Made by a program: the position numbers and the translations under genes. Below the pieces are notes generated by a model. The model saw only the letters and a list, made by a program, of their open reading frames with translations, made no database searches and was not told the DNA's origin. From positions 77,564,001-77,628,000 of the forward strand of contig JAZBRS010000075.1 in the NCBI GenBank assembly GCA_037176725.1: a stretch of 64,000 nt of DNA. The letters are read 5' to 3'. The DNA comes from Posidonia oceanica (taxonomy: Eukaryota > Streptophyta > Magnoliopsida > Alismatales > Posidoniaceae). Below are positions 1 through 11,818 of the stretch, in pieces (the stretch's first letter is position 1; every line of letters starts with the position of its first letter).

Positions 1-514
1 CCTTTCCTTTTTTGGGTTTCATATATAAGTAAATTCCATGACCCTTATTAAAAAAAACTTGTTCAAAAAAAGATGCTAAAGTATACGTGTTGCAGATGCA
101 TCAGCTATCAATATAAAACTACCATTATAATAAAAAGGAAAAAATAACTACATTATATATTGTAATCTTAAATAGTTCTGCAAAATGTTGACTATTAGAA
201 TGGCCTATGCAAATATAGCAATAGGAGTCAGGCTAAGAATCTAGAGTTCCCTAAAAAGGGTTTTGATTAGAATTCTATTACTGCCTTTCTTTCACAAAAT
301 ATCGTATTTAACACCTAAAAAAAGAAGAAGCATGTCCTAGATAAACATTAGCTTTCTATGGAATTTTACAGATAGTTATTTATAAGCTTCATGATGACAG
401 GGCATGTTCTAAAATATGCTACACAAAAAATCCAAAGTTACACCATGGATGGGCAGAACATTTACATTGACGCAAACAGTAAAGTGATAAACATAAGTGA
501 ACATACAGTAGTAC

Positions 515-1346
515 CTTTGAAGACTCCACGTCGTTTCCTTGGGATCCCTTGGCACGAGCCCGTCGACCTTCAAGTATAGCATGCACATTGACATAGCTCA
601 CCATGGGTGTCTAAACCATACATAAACTAAATGTTATTTTTTGTGAGGATGAAAATAAAATAAAATAAAATGGAAGGAATGGGTGAGAGCAAGTATTACT
701 AGACCTCGTCGGCGACATATGCAAGTTCACTCTTGCCATCAAGCTCAATTGTTGCTCCATTCCAGGTAAAAATCTGATAAATGGTATTGAGGCATGGAAG
801 AGAGTTTACGAACCAGAGACATATATCTCAGATAATATACAGATTCTAGTTTGACAATGTGTATCTAAATCACACATGGTTTATCGACATTTGTTCAACA
901 CCAACAATGCCCAAAATACCAACTTGGAGCCCACCCAATTCTTATCCACTATCCAGTCTTTGGTCAAAACATTTATCCACTAGTGTAAACTCGCAAACTT
1001 CAAATCTTAATCACGAGCAAGTTCTTTTTCCAACTTGAAACTCGACTTGTAGAGGTGATTCATCAAACATCCGTCGTGCAAGAACAAGAACAATGCTTTA
1101 CAAAACGAATCCGAGGAAGAAGGGGAAGTTGGGGGAGTAACTCACAGCAAACTTGTGACCGGGGGGGAAGGAGAGCCAGTTCTCGGGGGGAAGCTCGGTG
1201 CCGAAGATCTCGGCGGTGCCGGAGACGAGGCGGACGCGGACGGGCGCCCGATCGACCTCCACCCGTAGCTCGCTCTCCCTGGCGAGCTCGATCTTTCGGG
1301 TGGAGGCCGGAGGAGGAGGAGGGCCCTGTCCCGACGCCGACATCAT
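515..1346 (-). CDS. CLP1: CLP1 / CLPS3 polyribonucleotide 5'-hydroxyl-kinase, N-terminal exons (partial, runs off left edge)
   Basis: CLP1 is a nuclear RNA 5'-OH kinase and a subunit of the mRNA cleavage/polyadenylation machinery. Three minus-strand exons are visible: 1146-1346, 705-773 and 515-610. Each is a multiple of three with GT donors and AG acceptors, so the frame runs on without interruption. The protein opens with MMSASGQG followed by a proline run. It then gives the CLP1 N-terminal beta-sandwich motifs: ESELRVEV, GTAEIFGTELPP, FTWNGATIELDG and TPMVSYVNVHAILEGRR. The P-loop ATPase exon, which should follow at once, is absent from 1-514, so intron 3 is at least 514 nt and most of the gene lies left of the window. 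The start is the first of two ATGs at 1346, just below a CT microsatellite. Family identification is strong; which paralogue is unknown. Confidence 0.9.
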
Positions 1347-1354
1347 CTTCCTTT

Positions 1355-1360
<6 letters not shown>

Positions 1361-1385
<25 letters not shown>
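1361..1385. repeat. (TC)n microsatellite in the CLP1 5' leader
   Basis: An uninterrupted 25-nt TC run lies 15 nt upstream of the CLP1 start codon. On the gene's strand it reads as a GA run, a common feature of plant 5' leaders and core promoters. Confidence 0.9.
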
Positions 1386-1386
<1 letters not shown>

Positions 1387-1684
1387 GAACAGAACGGTTG
1401 TGCAGTGCTTGTTTTTTCAATACCTAAAGTGCCAAAAGGCGTCTGCAATCATTTAGTCAAGTGGTTAAGTTTTTTGTGTTGTACGAGAAATTTTGAGTTT
1501 AAATTTCACGGATATTAAATTAAAAAAAAAAAAGGGTTAGATTAAAAAAAAAAAAAGCGCCCAAAGGTGGCGGATGGAGTGGAGACATGGGGGGCGTCAA
1601 TGACATCATTAATTTAACATCCCGGGGCATGCATGGACCGAACTTATTTAGGAGGACGATTAGAGTTGCCTTTTATTTTTGTCT

Positions 1685-2201
1685 CTCTCTTCTTCTTCTT
1701 CTCAAAAACTACTTTATTTTTAATACATTTTTGTTGGATTCTCCTTTTGTTTCAGTTAGATATTAGTCATATCTCCTCTCTGATTACTAACTTCTCCTAG
1801 TTTCAATATGAAATTATGCAATTGGAATAGTTTAGTCCTTACCATTCTTTGGTGTATTTGACATGTTAGGAATCACTTAATCTTTAGGAGCTCTACTCTT
1901 CACCAACTTAGATCCTTTAGCATGACTTCTTTTGTCTCGGCAATATGAAGAATAATCCTTTTTCTCACAGTTTGGACCTTCTACGGTCTGATCTGCTTCA
2001 CCACTATTCCTCTTGGATTGATGTTACGACGACTATGCTAGCTGTTTCCCCTCTTGGTCTACTTTCTATACTTTTGATTCCTGTTATGTTTTTGAACTTG
2101 TTCCAACAACCATTTGTTTCTATTGTTGGCTCTATTGCCTTCCTATTGTATGACTCCTTTTTAATTCATGCATTTGACTACGTATCAAAAAAAAAAAAGA
2201 T
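1685..2201 (+). mobile_element. 5'-truncated LINE-like retroposon with poly-A tail and TSD
   Basis: The segment ends in a 12-A tract (2187-2198) preceded by a pyrimidine-rich stretch, as plant LINE 3' ends do. It is flanked by a 16-bp direct repeat, CCTTTTATTTT(T/G)GTCT, at 1669-1684 and 2202-2217 with one mismatch. A poly-A tail plus a TSD longer than 10 bp indicates target-primed reverse transcription. A 107-codon reading frame (1945-2268) crosses it, but I see no endonuclease or RT motif, so it may be the 3' end of a LINE or another retrocopy. Confidence 0.6.
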
Positions 2202-2617
2202 CCTTTTATTTTGGTCTTTATGTGTACATATTTCAGTCTCCGTTGCACTATTTGTATGGCCTTATTAGCTCCACTTTTGTGTCATTTGCCTATAAAAATT
2301 CAGAATTGGGCCTTGTTCTACTGTTTTTGTACTTGTTTTCTTGTATTTATTTCTTCTAGGGGTAGATCTAAAGAGAGCTGTGTATTGTGGGTAAAAGAGA
2401 AGTGTAGTTTTGCGGCGTAAATGAGCATTGTTTTTTTAGTAAATTTGTTGATAGTATACTCAAATATACACATGATTTACACTTCACTGTCTTTAACTTC
2501 AAAAGCATTCACTTTAGTATTTTAAAGTTACGATTTGTTACAATGTCAACTACTTAGTGTAATGGCATCATAATTTATTTTATTTTTATTTTTAGAATTT
2601 CTATTCTCTGTGAGATG

Positions 2618-2981
2618 ATTGTATCTTACGTTCACTTGACTAAATGATTTCAATCTACAGGAGTGTGTTTTAACTTGTATTTTTCCAATGTAATTTGTAG
2701 AAGTTCTAAGTGATTATTCACTTTGGCTAAAACCGTAAGCTATTGTAGATACACATTTTTTTGGGATTTTTTTGAATTTTTTTTATTTTCTATAAGTCAA
2801 TTGTATTTTACATCCACATGACAAGGCGATCTCTTTCTAAAGGATTTTGATTTAATATGGCTCTTTCCAATGTGATTTGAAGGAGCTTTATTTGATTTTT
2901 AATTTTGACTGAAACTGTGAACCAATATAGAAATATTTTTTTTAGATTTTTATGAAATTTTGTACATCCTTTGGTCCATAT
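2618..2981. repeat. Diverged two-unit tandem duplication, period 182 bp
   Basis: Units 2618-2799 and 2800-2981 align without large gaps. Anchors include ATTGTAT at both unit starts and TTTCCAATG at 2682 and 2864. The remaining AT-rich DNA between 2218 and 3100 shows no gene. Confidence 0.5.
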
Positions 2982-2999
2982 GGTCGGCAAGAGTCATGA

Positions 3000-3760
3000 G
3001 TTTCATGTGCTTTCATGGGCACAATGTGGCACTTTGATGTTGTACTTAGCACTTTACACTTTGCACGTTCACAATGAGTATATAGTTGGCACTACTTGGT
3101 TGCCAACTCGTTCGTCTCGTGAACCGCTTCATGGTAACTTTCTAATTTGATTTTAAATTTTGAATTTGAATCAAATTAGGAGTGTTAATCAAGGTAGTTG
3201 CTTCTTTTCACAAGAAACTTATCACGATAAATTTATTGCTATTTAGATTTAGAGAGATAATCATCTTATCTCGTCTATATAAGAAGGGAGAAGCTTCTCT
3301 CTAGAGATATCAAATAGAGAGTTTTCATGGAGAGAAATTGCGTCGATCTCGGAGGACAAAAAGGAGGTGGTTCTGTGGCTTTTCGGAGGACAAGGAGGTT
3401 GTTCGTGTACTTCGAGAGGATCGAAGTTTGACTTTGTAGTCTGTTTATGATGAATAGACAAGAAGGTGTTTCAACGATGGTTCTCCTGTAATCAGTTATG
3501 AGTACATGCATCGCGACTCTTTCTTGATGGTATCTATGACTAGTTCAGTTATAACTCATTGCACTATACAGGCCGAACAACACTTTAAATCTCAGCTGAG
3601 CACATAGATAGTTTTCTATATCAAAGAGTTTTTCATCATACATAAGTAAGATTTCTCTATATTCTTTGTAAAATTTATTTATATATAAATATTGTTTTAC
3701 ATGTTATTTGATTTTTCAATACTATTAGTCGTATGCCTGATGGCAACAATAAGTAATGGA
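3000..3760 (+). other. Non-coding block with TATA-type promoter, possible solo LTR
   Basis: A TCTATATAAG box at about 3274 is followed by an AAGGGAGAAGCTTCTCTCT leader and long non-coding sequence, the layout of a copia-type LTR. I could not define matching TG and CA ends or a TSD, and no gene follows. A solo LTR is the most likely reading, at low confidence. Confidence 0.25.
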
Positions 3761-3873
3761 CTCATTGAACAAAATGAATTACATTAGATCAAGTTGTCAT
3801 CATCATCATCATCCTATATAATGCATTAGCCAGTTGAAATTGAACGAATTGGACCTCTTTAACTCCAAGGATT

Positions 3874-6800
3874 TTACATGTATATCATCGAGATTTGTAA
3901 AAAATACCCACATACGATTATGATTTTAAGAAATACACACATACCACCTGAATAGTGAAAAATTAACACATATACCATTGTCGTTACACCCTTAGTTTAA
4001 CACAAGTTAATACCTAACTTATTTACACGAAATAACTAACCTACCCTCTTTTGAGTTATCACCCTTACTCTCAACATCTCCTTAGTCTTACTCTGTGCTC
4101 TCCGCCCAAACCCTAACCAAACGAAGAGGAGAAGGATTGCTTGCTATTCTGCTCTCATTAGGACGACACTCAGGCATGAAGAGATCATCAGAAGAAGCTT
4201 CTTTACAGATGACCTGTGATCGGTGAAGAAGAAAGCAAGATGAAGAAGAGGCTTGGGGAATAGGAAGAGTAAGTTTTTAAAAAGGATTTTTGTTTTGGTT
4301 TTTTTTTAAGATTTTATGGTGAAGAGGGTTGTTGTTTTCCGATTGTAAGAGTAGATTTATATCTGATTTTGGTTGTTTTTATTTACGTTTGTGTTAGGAT
4401 TTTCACTGGTTAGAGGCATTATAGTCGTATTATGTTATAACATTGTCAGGCATCTTAGAAAATATTCCATCAATTTCTAACCTGGAACTAACTTCACGGA
4501 ACATGTGTTAAATTTCACTATTCAAATGGTATGCGTGAATATCTCGTCCTTGGAGATCCGGACCGGCGAGGGCCCGAAAGAGAGTGGTCTTCACAGATAG
4601 CGATGCGAAGAAGGAAAACAAAAGATAGATAAAGCAAAACGGAGTCGTCACCTAGTCTATTCAATTGGGAGATGAGGAAAATCAAGGGAAATGTAAGAAA
4701 ACATGTAAATGAATGCAATGCTATGCAAAATGATGACTCGTGCCAAGGATGAGGGCAAAACGGTCACTGCAGGTCCAAAGAAAGGGTAAAGACTCTTGTT
4801 ACACGCGGGGAAGGTGTTAGGCACCCCTGACACGCCCAAGGAATCGGTCTTTCTTGGCTAATTTCGCTCACATTTGCAGGATTGTCGGCAATGCTTGCCT
4901 ATAACTGTACACCCAAGGGACGAGGGATGCTATGCCATGCTATATATACTCAAATGCATAAATGCCTGAATGCCATGTATGAGAAATTAAACGTGCAGTC
5001 TATGTATTCAACAGCGCTGCCAGTGTTCCGAACTGGACGAGCCCTGGTCCGTAAGAACTCCAACAGTAAGCATCACTGCCTTAAATGCAATGCAAGTGAG
5101 AAATCAAAACGCCAAAGAAAACCAAGCAATGCGAATACCGACATGCGACATAGGTTTGTAAATGATGCAAGCTTTGTAAAATGTGCTAGAAGAGTAATCA
5201 AAGCGAAAATGCTGCAAAGCAACGATAAACAAGCTCAGGAAACAAATCACTAAACAGGTGAGCGAAATAAACAAGATGCAAAGCGGCAAACAATGGTAGC
5301 TCAGCCATTGTCTAAACTGCAGGCCTGGTCGCTGCCTTGAGCGGCGGCAGTGCATGTCGCCGATAAGATCAACGAGGCACATGATACCTGTCAGAGCAGC
5401 AACTGATCTCGGTTGTCGGTGTGAGCGGCGTCTGAGCATGTCGCCTGGGATACTAGCGCCAAAGGCATGCATAGTACTAACCAGACAGCGACCTTCATGG
5501 CCAAAAACAAGCTAGCTAATGGATGCAAAATGGTAAACTAAATGTATGAACATGTAGATGGCATGATCAGGAATACAAGCATGCAAACAAACTGCAAAAT
5601 GGACGCCTAGGTCGCAAGATACGACGGTCCAAAGATTGGTCGGAGGAACTGCCAAGAGTTGTAGGTGAGTCACCGGTGTTAGCGGCAGTAGCACTACAAC
5701 TCAGGTTTTCCAAATAGCTACCTTTGGGACCAAATCAGGAACCCCATGGTAAAGCTAAAAAATGATCTAACTATGCAAACATGAAGAGCAAACATTCACG
5801 ATTACAGACATGCAAAAAGCAAATAAAATGGAGCTCTGGGTCAGCCGGAGCGGTGGCCCAAAGTCCGACTAGCCAGCAGTCGAAGGTGTGGGTTAGTCGT
5901 CGCTTACGGCAGCACCTAATCTGGCAGTCCTCCAGTGCCGGAGAAGAGGGCCAACGACGACTAAACAAGCATGATAAAATAAAGGTAAATAGCTAAAAAG
6001 CATGCACGGGGTGTAACGGAGCAGAGGGAGGGGTCGCTCACCTGCGGGGGTGCACGATTGTGCTCCTCGACCTAGCTCGCCATAGTGCGTCGACGTGGAG
6101 GTCGCAGCGGCGCTGGAGGCAGCGACGGGCGCTCGGGTTGCGTTCGTGGCGACCAGGAGGTGTATGCACAGTTTAGAGGAGTTTGGCGCCACGGAGTGGC
6201 TTCTAGCGATGTTGGCCAGCGGCGGATAAGGAGGAACGACGGTAGGGTCGTTGCGGCGGTCCGGGATGCGAAACAGAGATTTGAAAAGCTTGGAAGGAAA
6301 CTTGGGTGTGTTGGAGTATTCTTGGATTACTACGACGCACTCTGGTTTGAGCGGCTAGGGAGGAGGATGGATGGAAGTGTTGCTGGAGATGATGGATTCT
6401 CTCTTGACCGTGGGTTGCAAATGTAAGTGTCTGTGTGGATGTCTGTCCTCCCCAAGTGAGAGGAGTGTATGGGTGGATCAGGAGGTCGCTCAATTGTGCT
6501 CTGGAATGAAGTGTGTGTGTGTGTGAGTGAGAACGACGTTGGGTTTAGTTGGCGGTGGTGGGTTTTGTTGGGTTCACAAGGCCGTGGACTGTGGGTGCAG
6601 TGAGGCAAAGGAGAGCGGGAAATGCGAAGAAGTAAGTGGGCTTGTCAGGTGAGTAAGTGGCTGGGCGAGGGAGGACAACGAAGTCGTCGATGGCAGACGG
6701 CTGGCGAAGGCGGTGGAAAGAAATGTGAGGGGCAAGTGGCCGGCGAGGTGAGTAAGTGCGGCCAGAGAAGTTAGTGAGGTTCGTCGGCTCGTGGGTGGAA

Positions 6801-7290
6801 TGAAGCAACGGTAGTAAGTGGGGAGGGGACGGGTGACAGGAGGTGAGGTTGGTGGTGACTGGCAATGGCCGTGCGGGAAGGATTTGGGGTTGGTCTGAGT
6901 TGCAGTTGAGTCGCCGCTACCCGTGGCACCAAACTCAATCGCCACTTAGAGTTGCGACAGAGTCTAGTCGCCTCTACATGCGGCATCTGAGCATGTAACT
7001 CAGTTGACTGAGCTTCTATTGGGCTTGTGTTGGTTTAAGGCTTAGGTTAAGTTTGTGAAATGGGATTGAATGGTTTTGAATTGGTTTTGGGTAGGGTTTT
7101 GAATAGGATTGGGTTTTGGGTCAGTTTGGGCGAAAAGGCTGGTTTTGAGGGTTTTGGGTGGAAAGGTTGATTCCACCACTTCCGAGCTCGTTCCTCCAAG
7201 TTTGATCCGCCGCCAGGTGTTTACAGTATATTTCTTAAAATTATAATAGTATACGTGTATTTCTAACAAATCTCAATGGTATACACATAA
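3874..7290. mobile_element. DNA-transposon-like element with 65-bp terminal inverted repeats
   Basis: 3874-3938 and the reverse complement of 7226-7290 align over 65 nt with about a dozen mismatches and no gaps. Shared cores are GAGATTTGT and ATTTTAAGAAATA. Long TIRs suggest a Mutator-like element. Between the arms, 3939-4520 is short non-coding sequence; the rest is the LTR-like insertion ending at 7225. I see no transposase. A flanking TSD could not be fixed with certainty. Confidence 0.5.
4533..7225. mobile_element. LTR-like non-coding element, family shared with 53211-55803 (copy A)
   Basis: Copy A and the element at 53211-55803 share a diagnostic block: a GAGTCG(T/C)CACCTA motif, then GGGGAAGGTGTTAGGCACCCC-like sequence (4806 and 53450), then a TCGGTCTTTCT stretch. 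Both finish with a G/T-rich tract of TTGGG/TTTGG words and a terminal GGTGT(T/C)TACA. The left boundary is approximate and was placed at the TGCGTG after GTA. No reading frame has protein-family motifs. About 2.7 kb without coding sequence and with TG...CA-like ends suggests a solo LTR or a non-autonomous LTR element. The block at 5310-6990 holds GTCGC/GCGGC-type short inverted repeats. Confidence 0.5.
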
Positions 7291-7496
7291 AGGCGACTAG
7301 ACTCATGATCTACGAGGAACAGGAGGAGACGGTCATTTGAAAGTTGAAGCGGACATACACAGTTAAGAAAGCTAGTATCGATTTGGAACTCAAAACCGAT
7401 CGATACCAAACTACCAAAAACCATTACGTGGCATCTCGTCATCGACACTAAACAAATATCTCACGAAGCGGAGGCAAGGCATTGATGGGGTTTAGG

Positions 7497-10488
7497 TAGA
7501 CATGTAAATCGGGCGGGGTCAGGCCGGCCCGGCCCGATTTTTTCTAGGCCTGGTCGGGCTTGGTCCAGGCCCAGTCAACCACAGGACTGGCCCGGCACGG
7601 CCCACGGCCCATGGTTGGACCGGGTCGGTCCATTCAGTCTATTTTTTTTTAAAAAAAATTTAACTTTTTTTTATTAAATATTGATATCTAATATACATTA
7701 AAAAATTGAAAATTACATAAGATATTTAAAATTTTACATATTTACAATTTTTAAATAAATATTTAAAAAAATACATCTTAAAGTTGATGCCCGTTACATC
7801 TTAAAATTACATCTTAAATATTTAATCATGTGTGGAGCCCGTTTCGGTCCCCGTGCCCGTTGAAGTTGGTGTCGTCTCGTCGTCTTCAGTATCACTCTTT
7901 AAGTTAAGTCATTGGAGACGATCAACCGCATCGTACCAGTCCTTTAGACACACGGAGGCTTCTACAGACTTTTCTGATACTCTACATCTTCTATCACTTA
8001 AAACTTTTTTTCCTGCAGAAAATGCAGACCCCGACGCCACAGTAGACGCCAGAATTGTTAGTAAATCTTTAGCCATTCAAGAAATTATAGGAAACCTAAT
8101 TGCGATATTAGACCACCATTTTAATATATCTAAGTTATCCATTTCTGATTCACTAAATGCAAATTTACAATCTAAATAATTTTCTAATTCATTATTCGTT
8201 GATGATTTTACATATTTTTCATTTTTCTTATTTAATCTATTCCAAAATGAACTACCAATGCTACTACTAGTATGTGATTCTACAATATTAGATCTAGGTG
8301 CACTAGAACTACCTTCACCACATATTTTAATATATTCTTCAAATAATGTATATAAAGTAGTCTTAATTTTATTATTAAATTCTTCTATTAAGTTACTTTT
8401 ATTCATGTTACTAAAAATATCATCTATAAGTACCATACAATTAACTAATCTATGCCTAGGATCCATAATTATTGCTAAATATGCCCACATTGGAAGATCA
8501 TCCCAATAACTATTGTATTTATGTTGCATTACTTGAATAATATTTACAAAACATGGTACTTCTCTATATTGCTGAAAAATATTTGTAATATTAAATAAAT
8601 TAATTAAAACTAGATTATTAGTAGGATAATATTGACTAGATAATTGTTTAGTAGCATTATAAAAATGTTCTAAAAAATTATGAATTATTTGAGAATTTTG
8701 CCAATCTTCATCATTTATCATATAATTAGATTTTGCATTATAAAATGCTGTAATTAAGTGGTTATATGGTAAACTTGAACTTAACATATCATAAGTTGAG
8801 TTCCATTTATGTTGAACATGTAATTTAAATTTTTTAGGTCTTATACCATTTTCTGAACATAAATGCCTAAATTCTTGATATTTTTTAGCTAATGTTTGAA
8901 TAATAAAATAGCTGATCTTATATTTTCTATAAAAGGTCTAATGCAATCTATACCATCTTGTACATTAAGTTTATTATGTGACAACAACACCTACAATGAA
9001 AGATTTCACCATTTAATATTGGTTTTAGATTTCTTTTTAATAAATTTATGGCAACATTATTATTAGAAGCATTATCAAAAGATATTGTATTAATTTTATA
9101 ATATAAGTGAAATTCTTTAAAAATTTCTTTTAATATATTAGCTATAGCCTTATCAGTATGTGGATGATCAAATACTCTAAAAGTTATTAATCTTTTTTGT
9201 AAGGTCCACTCTATGTCTATCTAATGTGCAGTTAAACATAGATATGGAAAATTATTAAGGCATGTCCAAACATCACAAGTTAATGATACTCTACATAATA
9301 AACTAAAAAATATTCTCATTATATCTTGTTTATCTTTTTTAATTGTTTTATAAATTAAATTTTTTGTAGTGTTTCTAGAATGACTTTTAAATTGTGGATT
9401 AAGACAATTTTGTACACAAGATTCAAATTTTTTATTTTCTGATAATGAAAATGGTTGTTTATCGTGTACTATATATTTTGTTATATGTTCTTTTGCTCAT
9501 TCTGCATTATATTTCCAATTTACTAAACCACTAGAACCTATATGTAATTTAGATTGCCTTAAGTCTGTGTTTTCTTCTTTATTGTGTGCAGATAAATATT
9601 TTTGTAAATGCCTAGAAATGTGACCTACACTCCCACCCATAGGACAAGTGTATCCTAGACCACAATAATTACAATAACATTTATTTTCATTTGAAGAGTC
9701 TAATGTTACATGTTCCCAAACCCATGAACTCTATTTCCTAGGTTTTTTGGTGCAAGTGGATTGTGTAGGGGTGTCTTGATGTTGACGCCGGTCTGACTCC
9801 TGGGTTGGGATATAATCATGGCTTCCTATGTTTTCCATTATAAATATCTAAAGTATGAAAAAACAAATAAAAATTATGACTAGAGAATTTAATAGTAAAG
9901 AAAAACAGATGTAATAACTAATGTATGAATTATGATTATGAAACCCTTAACCTAAAATTCCCAAAATCAAAAAATAGAGGAAGTAGAAGTAGAGAAATTG
10001 GAGGGATTAGAAGTAGAGAAATTTTGTAGCTCAGAAGATCAGCAGAGTAGAAGTAGTAGCAGAGCCAGAGAAAATTTGAGTAGATTAGCAAACGGGAGAC
10101 CGAAGTCTGGAATGTGGGAGAATTTGCCACTTGGGAGAATTATGAGAGTGGGAGGATTATAAGTGTTGTAATAAGAGAGAAGAGTGAGTTGTGTGAAAAA
10201 ATATGAAGGTATGGTAGGGTATTTATAGGAAAATAAAGATAAGAGAAGAGAAGAGAAAAAGAAAAAATAAAAAATGGCCGTTTGCCCCCACCCGTTGGCA
10301 ATGGCGGAAAATTCAGCTGTTGCCAACGTTTATTTTTTTTCCTTTTTTACGGGCCAGCCCGGCCCGCATTTTGGCCTGACATAGCCCGACCCACGGAAAT
10401 CGTGGGCCGGGCCGGTCCAGGCCCGGGCCAGGCTGGGCCCAGCACCTAGGCCTGCTAAGTGGGCCCAGTGGCCCATTTTACATGTCTA
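7497..10488 (-). mobile_element. hAT transposon, 2992 bp, perfect 8-bp TSD
   Basis: The ends are TAGACATGTAAATCGGGC (7497) and its near-inverse finishing in CATGTCTA (10488). The 8-bp duplication GGTTTAGG lies at 7489-7496 and 10489-10496. GC-rich subterminal repeats of GGCCCGGCC type crowd both ends while the centre is very AT-rich, as in many plant hATs. It encodes a decayed BED-finger transposase on the minus strand. It is inserted into the left terminus of an older hAT-like element (7493-11810), so it is the younger of the two. Confidence 0.9.
7909..9838 (-). pseudogene. hAT transposase (BED zinc finger, RICESLEEPER-like), inactivated
   Basis: The reading runs from an ATG at 9838 (MENIGSHDYIP) to a TGA at 7909-7911. 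In order it shows a BED finger (SSWVWEHVT, CYCNYCG, a later H..RHL), a catalytic-core segment (LTCDVWT, FDNASNNN), PMWAYLAIIMDPRHR, and the C-terminal dimerisation signature SAFSAGKKVLSDRR then VEASVCLKDWYD. Premature stops and frame changes interrupt the N-terminal half. The longest intact piece is 8077-8787. Its stop sits exactly where the family has an arginine, so a CGA-to-TGA change is likely. No active transposase can be made from this copy. Confidence 0.85.
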
Positions 10489-11810
10489 GGTTTAGGCCTG
10501 TAAACGGGACGGATATGGGACCGGTATAGCCTTATCTATACCCTTATTCTTAAAATTCTAAGGGGTAACGGGACGGGTATAGACTCGCATTCTATAAGTT
10601 TATACCCTTACCCGCCCCGTTACCCGTAGTAAGATATAGAACGAGTAGGGTAAACGGGTAATTAGACAGATTTATATTTAAAAAATAGATTTGAATATCT
10701 CATTTGACTTCTAAAGTCACTGAAATAATGAACAACATTGAGCAAAAATCATTCTATCAACATTCTGAAACAATTAGAAGATAGAAAGTATTCAAACATC
10801 AGTAACATCAGAAGATATTTTGACAGTAACATCAGTAACATCAGTATCGTTCCATCAAGAATTTGCATAGAAAAATTGGATGATGTTTTGACTCGAATTC
10901 ACAAAGCATATACAAAATAATAAAAACAAATAAACTAGGGACAAAAAAACTAATCAAATAACTGAGTATTCAGAAGTTAAGAAAAAAAGGGAACCTCTGA
11001 ACTAAAAGCTTAAATCATCACAGAATAGATAAAGAGCTGAATCACTGAACTAATAACCAAAAAATTCTACAAACCACTCACAATATCCTTTTTTTCCTTG
11101 GAAAAATAACAAATTCACAGCTAGAGGCATCATACAACTAGGAAACAACAAATTTAAAAGTAACACACCCAGCTCAAAGAACTCACCAAGCAAATCTTAC
11201 TCCCCTCGCTCCTGAACTGGAGCAGCTCCTTCGCCAAGTCGACGACATTCCTCAGCTTTCCGAGCGTCGTCGCCTCCTGCCTGATCGCCTCTGTTCCCTC
11301 CTTAATCTCCTCGAACACGGGAGCCAGTAGCTTGATCCTTCTCGACAGGTTACAGAACTGCTTCCTGTAGGAGTTCTGGAATTCCGACATGTCCGAGATC
11401 TCCTCCACCGCTCCATTCCGACATGTTCTGGATTCCGCCAACAACTTGAGTGAGTCGAAGGAGCTGAAGGCGGAGAGTCGGAGAGGAGAAGATGAAGAAG
11501 AAGAAGAATGAGACTGACAACGAAATCGTAAGAGAGAGGATGAGATAGAGATGTTAGGGTTTAGCTTTACTTTAGAGAGAGATATATATATTATATTTTA
11601 TATTTATATAGTTAAGGTAAATTTACTATAATAACCTTTACACTACGGGTAAACGGATAATCGAGTAGATGGTAATTCTTACCCATACTGTATGAGAATA
11701 TGGGTAAAGCAGGTGACAGGTAAACGGATAACAGGGTAAAAATATTTTAACCCTTACTCATATAAAACGAGATGAATTGCGGATATATACCTTCTCCATT
11801 TACAGGCCTA
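10489..11810. mobile_element. Non-autonomous hAT-like element carrying a gene fragment (Pack-type); left end at 7493-7496
   Basis: The termini are TAGGCCTGTAAA and TTTACAGGCCTA, perfect 12-bp inverted repeats. Subterminal repeats of GGGTAAACGG type lie at both ends. The flanking 8-mers are ATGGGGTT (7485-7492) and ATAGGGTT (11811-11818), one mismatch. The first four terminal bases lie at 7493-7496 because the younger hAT landed there and duplicated them at 10493-10496. The interior has no transposase but contains a U-box gene exon fragment. The size without the nested hAT is about 1.3 kb. Confidence 0.75.
11187..11444 (-). pseudogene. Captured exon of a PUB12/13/14-type U-box E3 ligase (N-terminal UND domain)
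   Basis: The minus-strand translation includes NSYRKQFCNLSRRIKLLAP, then VFEEIKEG and ELLQFRSEGSKICL. This is the helical N-terminal domain of plant U-box/ARM-repeat ubiquitin ligases. It ends at a good GT donor (GTGAGT at 11186-11181), like a real first exon, but no U-box or ARM repeats follow. Its position inside 12-bp hAT TIRs with a near-perfect 8-bp TSD indicates transduplication rather than a functional locus. The frame stays open back to about 11444, with an ATG at 11390. The parent gene is not in the window. Confidence 0.65.
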
Positions 11811-11818
11811 ATAGGGTT

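Noticed and set aside
1945..2268. 107-codon hydrophobic ORF as a membrane protein
   Set aside because: It spans the retroposon poly-A tail and TSD, so it is chimeric and accidental.
6085..6945. Overlapping ORFs of up to 123 codons in copy A
   Set aside because: They lie in GC/TG-rich repeat sequence on both strands with no family motif and are not shared with copy B.
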